Below, piece after piece: positions 34,266 through 41,832 of a stretch of 64,000 nucleotides of DNA. The DNA is from Halorhabdus tiamatea SARL4B (GTDB taxonomy: Archaea; Halobacteriota; Halobacteria; Halobacteriales; Haloarculaceae), in NCBI RefSeq assembly GCF_000470655.1, contig NC_021921.1, positions 2,604,001-2,668,000 of the forward strand, written 5' to 3'. Every line of letters begins with the position of its first letter. The first letter of the stretch is position 1. Below the pieces are notes generated by a model, which was given only the letters and a program-made list of their open reading frames with translations, was not told the origin of the DNA and made no database searches. The position numbers and the translations under genes were made by a program.

Positions 34266-34895
34266 ATGACCGACGACAGCGTCGAACTCTCGCGCCGTGG
34301 ACTCCTCCGTGCCGGCGGGGTAGCCGCCGGCGGGGCAGCGGCCGCAGGGGCAGTCGGCTCCGCCGCGGCACAGGAGGGCGGCAGCGGCCGGATCGATTAC
34401 GGCGGGTGGTTCTCGGACGTGAGTAACTTCTCCTCGACGGTCGATCGGCGGGGTGAGGACGAGATCACTGTCGAGGTCGGCGTCGAAGCGAACGGCAACT
34501 ACTGGGGCTTCGGCCCGCCGGCGGTCCGCGTCGATCCGGACACGACCGTGACCTGGGAGTGGACGGGGCGGGGCAACGCCCACAACGTCGTCGCCGACGA
34601 CGACTCGTTTTCCTCGGGGTCGGCCGTCGCGGAGGCAGGATCGACCTACGAACGCACGTTCACCGAAGCGGGCATCCACAAGTACTACTGCAATCCGCAC
34701 CTCTCGGCTGGGATGAAAGGCGCTGTCGTCGTCGGTGACGACGTCCCCACTGTCGAAGTCAGCGGCGACACGGGCCCGACCGTCCCCGAGAGCGCGAAGC
34801 TCGTGGGCGTGACCTCCGGATTTGCGATGACGGGCGTGCTCGGCCTGGCGTATTTCGTTATGAAATACGGCGGCGACTACGGCGACGTCGAGTGA
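34266..34895 (+). CDS. Halocyanin, copy 2
   Basis: The 209-residue protein has a Tat signal (SRRGLLRAGGVAAGGAAAAGAVG), a plastocyanin-like domain with copper ligands in GRGNAHNVV and YYCNPHLSAGMKG, and a C-terminal membrane helix (GFAMTGVLGLAYFVMKYG). The copper domain is nearly identical to copy 1 at 28499, while signal peptide, linker and anchor differ. It may be an alternative electron acceptor of the bc complex. Confidence 0.92.
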   Translation: MTDDSVELSRRGLLRAGGVAAGGAAAAGAVGSAAAQEGGSGRIDYGGWFSDVSNFSSTVDRRGEDEITVEVGVEANGNYWGFGPPAVRVDPDTTVTWEWTGRGNAHNVVADDDSFSSGSAVAEAGSTYERTFTEAGIHKYYCNPHLSAGMKGAVVVGDDVPTVEVSGDTGPTVPESAKLVGVTSGFAMTGVLGLAYFVMKYGGDYGDVE

Positions 34896-35031
34896 CGAGG
34901 GCGTTTTCACAGCCGATAACCCGTCGCGAACCTTTATACCGATTTGAACCCGATATACGCGTAAGCGCCGTCAATCGGGAGAATCCACAGGGGTTCGTTC
35001 GGTGACGGCGATGCAGATCAACGACCACAAC

Positions 35032-35463
35032 ATGAAACTCAAAACCTTCCTCTTCGACGACGAATCGGGCGTCTCACCAGTGATCGGCGTGATCCTGATG
35101 GTCGCCATCACGGTCATCCTGGCGGCCGTCATCGCGACGTTCGTCCTCGGCCTGGGCGAACAGATCAGCGATACTGCGCCGAGTGCGACGTTCACATATG
35201 ACTTCGACGATAGTGTGAATCCTAACACACTCACAGTCACTCACAATGGTGGTCAAAGTCTTTCCAGTTCTAATCTTAAAGTGAACGTAAATGGCACACA
35301 GATCACAAACGCAGGCGGTGATTATGGATATGATACCAATTGGCCTTCAGACGTATCCGCTGGGGGTTCTGCCGTTCTTCAGGGCATCCAACAAGACGAT
35401 GATGTCGAAATAATCTGGAGTTCGCCCGATGGCGACCAGAGCGCCATTCTGAGCGAGTGGTAA
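35032..35463 (+). CDS. Archaeal type IV pilin-like protein
   Basis: The protein begins MKLKTFLFDDESGVSPVIGVILMVAITVILAAVIATF: a short charged leader, a prepilin peptidase site before SPVIG and the conserved hydrophobic helix of haloarchaeal pilins. The ~90-residue outer domain is small, with many G, N, S and T residues. Its coding sequence after ~35,200 is more AT-rich than the leader, as if the head had a different origin. Two upstream ATGs (35002, 35011) are possible. Confidence 0.85.
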   Translation: MKLKTFLFDDESGVSPVIGVILMVAITVILAAVIATFVLGLGEQISDTAPSATFTYDFDDSVNPNTLTVTHNGGQSLSSSNLKVNVNGTQITNAGGDYGYDTNWPSDVSAGGSAVLQGIQQDDDVEIIWSSPDGDQSAILSEW

Positions 35464-35550
35464 ACACCGACTGACGCCCAGTCGATTTTCTTGATTTTCA
35501 GGTCAACTAGCGACAGTTCTCTGTCTCCAATCGCCACCGATTCCGGTACT

Positions 35551-35560
35551 CATATTATCG
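35551..35560 (+). promoter_or_regulatory. TATA box of trpB
   Basis: CATATTATCG is centred about 26 bases before ATG 35581 and rules out the longer open frame from 35491. Confidence 0.55.
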
Positions 35561-35580
35561 TCACCACGAACCACACACCA

Positions 35581-36744
35581 ATGTCGAACGACTCCGACGA
35601 TCCGGGGGCATTCGGCGACTACGGCGGTCGCCACGTGCCCGACCCGCTGAAAGAACCGCTCGCGCAACTCGCCGCCGCCTTCGAGGACGTCGCGCTCAGC
35701 GACGAGTTCCAGGCGGAGTTCCGCACGCTGCTGGAACACTACGCCGGCCGACCGACGCCGCTGTATCACGCCGAACGCCTCTCGGAGGCCTACGGTGCGG
35801 AGATCTACCTCAAACGCGAGGACCTGCTCCACGGCGGCGCACACAAGCTGAACAATACGCTCGGGCAGGCGCTGCTGGCGAAGAAGGCCGGCAAGGAGCG
35901 CCTGATCGCCGAGACCGGCGCTGGCCAGCACGGCACCGCGACGGCGATGGTCGGCGCAATGTTAGATCTCGACACCGAGATCTACATGGGCGAGAAGGAC
36001 GTCGCCCGCCAGCGGATGAACGTCTTCCGCATGCGACTGATGGGTGCGGAGGTCAAAGAGGTCTCCCGCGGCGGGAAAGGGCTCGCCGACGCCGTCGACG
36101 CGGCGCTGGAGGACTTCGCGAAGAACGTTGAGGATACGCACTATCTCGTGGGTTCGGTCGTCGGCCCCGACCCGTTCCCGCGGATGGTCCGGGAATTCCA
36201 GTCCGTGATCGGCGACGAGGCTCGCGAGCAGATTCGCGACCGGATCGGCGGGCTGCCGGACGCCGCCGTGGCCTGTGTCGGCGGCGGCTCGAACGCGATC
36301 GGGCTGTTCGACGCGTTCCGTGACGACGACGTGGCCTTCTACGGCGCGGAAGGCGGCGGCGAGGGGGCGGACTCGAATCGCCACGCTGCGCCGCTGGCGG
36401 ACGGCGAGGACGATGTCCTCCACGGCATGAAGACCCGCGTCATCGACGAGGAGACGGAGGTTCACTCCGTCTCCGCCGGACTGGATTACCCGGGCGTCGG
36501 CCCCGAGCACGCGATGTTCCGGGCCGTCGGCCGGTGTGACTACCGGGGCATCACTGACGAGCAAGCCCTGGAGGCCTTCCGGGAGTTGAGCATGCTCGAA
36601 GGGATCATCCCTGCCCTGGAGACGAGCCACGGACTCGCCCTGGCCAAACAGATCGCCGACGAACACGACACGATCCTGGTCAACCTGAGCGGGCGCGGCG
36701 ACAAGGACATGGAGACGGCTGCTGAACACTTCGATCTCGGGTAG
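35581..36744 (+). CDS. trpB: Tryptophan synthase beta chain
   Basis: The 387-residue PLP enzyme makes tryptophan from indole and serine. Visible motifs are the FGDYGGRHVPDPL N-terminus, the PLP lysine in HGGAHKLNNTLGQALL, the catalytic glutamate in ETGAGQHG and the phosphate loop CVGGGSNAIG. It looks like a TrpB1-type enzyme. No trpA or other trp gene lies beside it. Confidence 0.95.
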   Translation: MSNDSDDPGAFGDYGGRHVPDPLKEPLAQLAAAFEDVALSDEFQAEFRTLLEHYAGRPTPLYHAERLSEAYGAEIYLKREDLLHGGAHKLNNTLGQALLAKKAGKERLIAETGAGQHGTATAMVGAMLDLDTEIYMGEKDVARQRMNVFRMRLMGAEVKEVSRGGKGLADAVDAALEDFAKNVEDTHYLVGSVVGPDPFPRMVREFQSVIGDEAREQIRDRIGGLPDAAVACVGGGSNAIGLFDAFRDDDVAFYGAEGGGEGADSNRHAAPLADGEDDVLHGMKTRVIDEETEVHSVSAGLDYPGVGPEHAMFRAVGRCDYRGITDEQALEAFRELSMLEGIIPALETSHGLALAKQIADEHDTILVNLSGRGDKDMETAAEHFDLG

Positions 36745-36817
36745 TGTCTCGCGCGTCGATGTCGTTTCCGCGTTCGGGTGTAATGATTTTTCCACCCCCG
36801 TCACGAATTATTCGGAC

Positions 36818-37978
36818 ATGCTCGAAGACACGAACGTCGTCCTCGGCGTGACGGGCTCTATTGCGGCGGTCAAGACCGTTGAGTTGGCCCACGAACTCCG
36901 TCGGCGCGGAGCGACGGTCCGGGCAGTTATGACCGATTCGGCGACGAACATCGTCCATCCCTGGGCGGTCGAACTGGCGACAGACGGCGAGGTCGTCACC
37001 GAGATCGGCGGCGGCGTCGAACACGTCACCTTCTTCGGCGAGGATCCGTGGGGCGACGTGCTGTTGATCGCGCCCTCGACCGCCAATACGGTCGGGAAGG
37101 TCGCCGCCGCGATCGACGACACGCCGGTCACGACCTGCGCGACGACGGCTTTGGGGGCAGGTATCCCCGTCGTGATCGCGCCGGCGATGCACGAGCCGAT
37201 GTACGATCATCCGGGCGTCCTCGAGGCGATCGAGCGCCTCGAATCGTGGGGGGTGGCCTTCGCCGACCCGCGAATCGAGGAGTCGAAGGCCAAGATCGCC
37301 AGCGAGGAGGCGATCGTCCTGGAGACGGCGCGGGCGGCCGGGGATCGCCCGCTCGAAGGAAAAGAAATCGTCGTCACTAGCGGCGCGACCACGGAGTCGA
37401 TCGACGCGATCCGGACGCTGTCGAACCGCGCCTCGGGGACGACTGGCCGGGCCATCGCGAAGGCCTGCTACGTTCAGGGTGCGGACGTGACGCTGTTGCA
37501 CGACGGCCCGAACGTACCCTATGCAACGGTCGAACCGGTCGAGAGCGCGTCGAAGATGGTCGCTGCTGCCGAAGAGCGCGCAACCGACGCCGACGCGCTC
37601 GTCTCGGCGGCCGCGATCGGCGATTACACCGTCGAGAAACGCGAGGGAAAGATCCGGTCCGGCCAGGACGACCTGTCTCTGGAGCTGACGCCGACGCCGA
37701 AACTCCTCGATCGCGTCCGCGAGCGCGCGCCGGACCTGCCGATGGTGGGGTTCAAGCTGGAAGCCGACGCCAACGACGAAGAACTGACGTCGGCCGCGCG
37801 CGATCTGCTGTCACGAGTCGATCTGTCGCTGGTCGTCGCCAACGACGCCGGGGCTGCCGGGAGTGCGGAGACGCGAGCGCTGCTGGTCGGCTCGGAGACG
37901 ACTGAAGAGTTCCGGGGATCGAAAGCGTCACTCGGGACGCGGATCGCCGAGGAACTCGTGTCGGTGCTTCGGGAGTAA
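36818..37978 (+). CDS. coaBC: Phosphopantothenoylcysteine decarboxylase / phosphopantothenate-cysteine ligase
   Basis: The 386-residue bifunctional enzyme of coenzyme A synthesis has an N-terminal flavoprotein decarboxylase (VVLGVTGSIAAVKTVELAHELRRRGATVRAVMT, PAMHEPMYDHPG) and a C-terminal ligase (EIVVTSGATTESIDAIRTLSNRASGTTGRAIAKA, SAAAIGDYTVEK). Confidence 0.93.
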   Translation: MLEDTNVVLGVTGSIAAVKTVELAHELRRRGATVRAVMTDSATNIVHPWAVELATDGEVVTEIGGGVEHVTFFGEDPWGDVLLIAPSTANTVGKVAAAIDDTPVTTCATTALGAGIPVVIAPAMHEPMYDHPGVLEAIERLESWGVAFADPRIEESKAKIASEEAIVLETARAAGDRPLEGKEIVVTSGATTESIDAIRTLSNRASGTTGRAIAKACYVQGADVTLLHDGPNVPYATVEPVESASKMVAAAEERATDADALVSAAAIGDYTVEKREGKIRSGQDDLSLELTPTPKLLDRVRERAPDLPMVGFKLEADANDEELTSAARDLLSRVDLSLVVANDAGAAGSAETRALLVGSETTEEFRGSKASLGTRIAEELVSVLRE

Positions 37979-38025
37979 TCTGAGAGGCGACGTCAGTCGT
38001 CGTTCTGGTTGTCGAAATTCGAAAA

Positions 38026-38385
38026 TCAGTCGGCCTCTCCATGGTCGTCGACGTCATCGGGAGTCGGCCAGGAGACGCCTTCGACGAAGGGCACGCCGAT
38101 CTTCTGGGCCGACCGGGAGATCATGTGTGCGCCGGTCGGGGCCGTCAGAAACAGGAAGACGATCCCGACCAGCGACGTCAACCCGGCCCCGCGTGGCCCG
38201 AAGTAGACGAACCCGGCGAGGAACAGCGAGGCCGCGCCGAGCGTCGTCGCCTTGCTGGTCGCGTGCAGGCGGTTGTACACGTTCGGGAGCCGGAGCAGTC
38301 CGATCGTTCCCACCAGGAGGAAGAACGTCCCGGTGACGACCAGTACACCGACGACGACGGCCTGGAGTGTGTGGAGTGGCGTCAT
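38026..38385 (-). CDS. mnhG: Mrp-type Na+/H+ antiporter subunit G
   Basis: The 119-residue membrane protein has three helices and the MnhG pattern VGTIGLLRLPNVYNRLHATSKATTLGAA. It is the last of seven coupled genes; it overlaps mnhF by 4 bases. Confidence 0.92.
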   Translation of the reverse strand: MTPLHTLQAVVVGVLVVTGTFFLLVGTIGLLRLPNVYNRLHATSKATTLGAASLFLAGFVYFGPRGAGLTSLVGIVFLFLTAPTGAHMISRSAQKIGVPFVEGVSWPTPDDVDDHGEAD

Positions 38386-38672
38386 TGGATGATGTCCCCC
38401 TCAGTGACGAACCGTGCGACGGTGATCGTACTGATGAACCCGATGATCGCGAGGACGAGCCCAACGGTGACGAACAGCCCCGTGTCTGTCGTGAGTGCGA
38501 ACAGGATTGCGATGGCGACGACGTTCGTGCCGATGGTGTCCAGTGCGACGACGCGGTCGGGCACTGTCGGGCCCTGGATGACGCGATAGGCTGCAAGCAG
38601 CGTCACAGCGCTCGCGATGATCAGTGCCGCATCGAGCAGCGTGGTGAGTACAGCCGGGAGTTCACTTGCCAT
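38382..38672 (-). CDS. mnhF: Mrp-type Na+/H+ antiporter subunit F
   Basis: The 96-residue membrane protein carries RVIQGPTVPDRVVALDTIGTNVVAI, the MnhF signature. A longer open frame upstream lies in the mnhE tail and is not used. Confidence 0.92.
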   Translation of the reverse strand: MASELPAVLTTLLDAALIIASAVTLLAAYRVIQGPTVPDRVVALDTIGTNVVAIAILFALTTDTGLFVTVGLVLAIIGFISTITVARFVTEGDIIQ

Positions 38673-39282
38673 CGGGTTCACCTCCGTTCGTGTCCGCGTC
38701 GAGATCCGTGTCCGCGCTTGCGTCCGTGTCGGTCTCGTTACCCGCGTCCGGATCGGGAACCGGATCCGTGGGTGATCGTTCCTCGTCGAAGATCCGGAGC
38801 GCGTATCCTTCCCACTGGCGGATCGGTGCGACAACCAGCTCCCGATCCCGGCCGGCGATCGCGTGGACGTACAGCGAGTTTCGATCCGGATTGTAGTCCA
38901 TCGTGAGCGTCCCCGGAGTCAGCGAGATGCTGTTTGCGATCGTGGTGATCGCGGCGTCGGACTCGACGCGAAGCGGGATCTCGATCACGTCGGGTTCGAT
39001 CGGCATCGACGGGGCCAGTACCCGGTAGGCGACGTCGACGTTGGCCGTAATGAGTTCTGTCAGGAACAGCACGAGATAGATCACCGTCGCCGGGATCGAC
39101 CGGAGTAACCCCCCGATTGCGATGTCACTCGCGTAGAACCGCCGGAACAGGTACGCGATCGGCATCCCGATGGCGAGGCCGGACAGCGCGGCTCCGGCGA
39201 GTGGCATGGGAGCCAGTTCGACGCCGTTGACGAACAGCCAGAGGGCTGCCAGTGCCACACCGATGACGGGCCAGCGTCTCAT
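38662..39282 (-). CDS. mnhE: Mrp-type Na+/H+ antiporter subunit E
   Basis: The 206-residue protein has MnhE helices (WPVIGVALAALWLFVNGVEL) and the domain ANSISLTPGTLTMDYNPDRNSLYVHAI. The C-terminal ~35 residues are almost only D, T, E, N and P, an acidic tail beyond the usual family end. Overlaps mnhF by 11 bases. Confidence 0.9.
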   Translation of the reverse strand: MRRWPVIGVALAALWLFVNGVELAPMPLAGAALSGLAIGMPIAYLFRRFYASDIAIGGLLRSIPATVIYLVLFLTELITANVDVAYRVLAPSMPIEPDVIEIPLRVESDAAITTIANSISLTPGTLTMDYNPDRNSLYVHAIAGRDRELVVAPIRQWEGYALRIFDEERSPTDPVPDPDAGNETDTDASADTDLDADTNGGEPDGK

Positions 39283-40898
39283 TCTATCACCTCCGGGGCG
39301 ACGGCCTCGACGTAGCCTGTGTGGTCCGCGGCGGCGTGGGCCGCCGTCTCGGCCAGTCGATAGACCGGGTCGAAGCCGACGCCGAGCACGACGACCAGTA
39401 GCGAGAACCCGGCGACAATGGCGACGAGGACGGTCGGGCGATAGGCGTGGGTGACGGGCTCGGACTGTGGACCCCAGAACACGCGGCTCCAGGCCCGGGA
39501 CATGTAGACGATCGTCAGCACGGCACCGACCAGGGCCGCCCCCAGTGCCAGTTCGGCCAGTGGGACGCCGGCGGTGAGAGCTTCCCCGGCCGACTCGAAG
39601 ACCAGTAGCTTCCCGAAGAAGCCAGTCAGTGGCGGGATACCGATCAGCGCGATCGCGCCGAGGAAGAACGTCCCGCCGAGGATCGGCCGTCTGGAGGCGA
39701 GGCCACCAACTGCGCTGAACCGCGTCGAGCCGACGCTCTCCTGGATCACGCCACTGACCAGGAACAGCAGCGACTTCGCGATCGCGTGGTTCAGCGAGTA
39801 GACGAGGACGGCGATCAGCGAGACGATCCTGATTGACCCTTCCGTCCCAGCGGCAAGCGCGATGGCGAGGACGATGAACCCGACCTGCCCGATGCTCGAG
39901 TACGCGAGGACGCCGTCGAGGTCGTTGCGTGAGACGGCTCCCAGGCCACCGACAAAGATGCTGCCGACTGCCATGACGAACAGGACAGGGCCGAAGAAGT
40001 CGCTGAAGGCAGATCCCGACAGCCCGAGTTCGAGGCCGTCAGCCAGAGTCGCCCCACCGAGGACAGTGAACACCAGCCGGACGATCGCGTAGACGCCGAC
40101 CTTCTTCGTGACGCCGGCGAGCATGGCCGAGATCGGGGCCGGCGCGGCCCGATAGGCGGCCGGCACCCAGAACTGGAACGGGACGATGCCGGCCTTGAGT
40201 GCGAAGACGGCCAGCAAGATTCCACTCAACCCGAGCACCGGCGCGGGGTCGATGCCGTACTGGCTCGCGTGAGTGAGGCGGCGGGACATGTCAGCCATGT
40301 TGAGCGTCCCGGTCGTCGCGTAGAGGCCACCGATCGACACCAGCATGAGCGCACTCCCGAGCAGGTTGAGGACCGTGTACTGCAACGCCGCGCGTGTGTG
40401 TTCGCTCCGTCCGTAGAAGACGACGAGGACGTAACTCGGCATGAGCATGACCTCGAACCACACGAAGAGGTTGAAGATGTCGCCAGTCAGGAACGCCCCG
40501 GTGACGCCCGTCAGCATGAAGTGAAACAGCGAATGATACGCGACGCGCTGGCCGTAGTCGCTGATGTATCGTGCCGAGAACGCCAGTGCCGCGGCCGAGA
40601 CGATCGCTGCCAGGACGAGCATGAACGCCGAGAGTGCATCGGCCACCAGCGAGATACCGAACGGTGCCGGCCAGTTCGACAGCTGATAGGTCAGCGTCGC
40701 CGTCTCCTGGCTTGCCCCCGTGAGGATGTCGATCGAGAAGACTCGACTCGCGAGTGCGCCGACCGCGAGAACGTACCCGGCGATGCCGAGCAGGCTGATC
40801 GCCCGCTGGAGTCGGCCGTACCGTCTCGTCAGCAGCGTCAGGATCGCTGTCACCAGCGTGATCACGAGCGGTGCCACGACGACGTGTGCAGGCGTCAT
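39279..40898 (-). CDS. mnhD: Mrp-type Na+/H+ antiporter subunit D
   Basis: The 539-residue membrane protein belongs to the proton-pumping NADH dehydrogenase family (NuoN/MrpD). It has ~14 helices, with conserved GDIFNLFVWFEVMLMPSYVLV (glutamate) and lysines in LKAGIVPFQFW and ITMLAGVTKKVGVYA-like region. It likely forms an ion path with MrpA. Confidence 0.93.
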   Translation of the reverse strand: MTPAHVVVAPLVITLVTAILTLLTRRYGRLQRAISLLGIAGYVLAVGALASRVFSIDILTGASQETATLTYQLSNWPAPFGISLVADALSAFMLVLAAIVSAAALAFSARYISDYGQRVAYHSLFHFMLTGVTGAFLTGDIFNLFVWFEVMLMPSYVLVVFYGRSEHTRAALQYTVLNLLGSALMLVSIGGLYATTGTLNMADMSRRLTHASQYGIDPAPVLGLSGILLAVFALKAGIVPFQFWVPAAYRAAPAPISAMLAGVTKKVGVYAIVRLVFTVLGGATLADGLELGLSGSAFSDFFGPVLFVMAVGSIFVGGLGAVSRNDLDGVLAYSSIGQVGFIVLAIALAAGTEGSIRIVSLIAVLVYSLNHAIAKSLLFLVSGVIQESVGSTRFSAVGGLASRRPILGGTFFLGAIALIGIPPLTGFFGKLLVFESAGEALTAGVPLAELALGAALVGAVLTIVYMSRAWSRVFWGPQSEPVTHAYRPTVLVAIVAGFSLLVVVLGVGFDPVYRLAETAAHAAADHTGYVEAVAPEVIE

Positions 40899-41278
40899 TA
40901 CTCACTCACCTCCGAGAGATCGATCGTCCCGTGTTCCTCGTAGACTCTGAGTGTCAACACGAGCGCGAAGGCGGTCGTCCCGAACCCGATGACGATCGCC
41001 GTCAGCACCAGCGCCTGAACGAGCGGGTCGGTCGGCGTTCCGTGACCGCCTCCGTGGCTGACGATCGGGACGCTGCCACGGAGGCCGCCCATCGTCACGA
41101 GGTAGACGTTCGCCGCCTGGCTGATGATCGAGACGCCCCAGACGACCCGGACCAAGTCCCGGCGGAGGATCAGGAACGTCCCCAGCGCGAACAGCAGCCC
41201 CAGCGCCACAGCCAGGATGACCTGTGGCTCGCCTGTATTCGTCGCCCCGCCGGTCGTCGAAAGCAGTGTCTCGATCAT
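40898..41278 (-). CDS. mnhC: Mrp-type Na+/H+ antiporter subunit C
   Basis: The 126-residue NuoK-like protein has three helices (VILAVALGLLFALGTFLILRRD, DPLVQALVLTAIVIGFGTTAFALVLTLRVY). Its stop overlaps the mnhD start by one base. Confidence 0.92.
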   Translation of the reverse strand: MIETLLSTTGGATNTGEPQVILAVALGLLFALGTFLILRRDLVRVVWGVSIISQAANVYLVTMGGLRGSVPIVSHGGGHGTPTDPLVQALVLTAIVIGFGTTAFALVLTLRVYEEHGTIDLSEVSE

Positions 41279-41832
41279 TCGTTACCCACCACCGCGAGGA
41301 TCGTGAGGAGGCCACCGACGACCACGACGTACACGCCGAGATCGAAGACGAGTGCGCTCGCGATCTCGACCTCGCCGTAGATCGGGAGGTGTTCGAGGAA
41401 GACGACGGCCTGGGAGAGGAACGGATACCCGAAGACCAGCGCAGCCAGCCCGCCGCCGGCCGCGATCGCCAGGCCGATCCCGAAGACCTCGCCGAACTCC
41501 TTGGTGATCGACGCAGGGCTCTCGGCTCCCGTGTTGTCGACGTCGAGCGGGAACGACCGCGGCAGTACGGACCCGGACAACAGGTTTTCTTCGACGTAGT
41601 GCAGTCCGTAGATGATGTAGACGAGTGCGATCCCTGAAGTCGTCAACACGCCCGCGATGAAGCCACCGCCGGGCTGGTTGTGGCCCTGCAGCAGGAGTGC
41701 GATCGCCACCAACAGGATGATCGGGACGACGATGCGGACGACCGTCCGGGCGATGACCGTCGTATCCCCGTCGGTCACCTGCGGCGTGGCCGTCGTCTCG
41801 CCGTCACCCGCCGTGGGCGATTCCCCGCTCAT
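41275..41832 (-). CDS. mnhB: Mrp-type Na+/H+ antiporter subunit B
   Basis: The 185-residue protein has the MnhB features TVVRIVVPIILLVAIALLLQGHNQPGGGFIAGVLTTSG, then helices VYIIYGLHY and SALVFDLGVYVVVVGGLLTIL. It overlaps mnhA and mnhC by 4 bases each. Confidence 0.92.
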   Translation of the reverse strand: MSGESPTAGDGETTATPQVTDGDTTVIARTVVRIVVPIILLVAIALLLQGHNQPGGGFIAGVLTTSGIALVYIIYGLHYVEENLLSGSVLPRSFPLDVDNTGAESPASITKEFGEVFGIGLAIAAGGGLAALVFGYPFLSQAVVFLEHLPIYGEVEIASALVFDLGVYVVVVGGLLTILAVVGNE

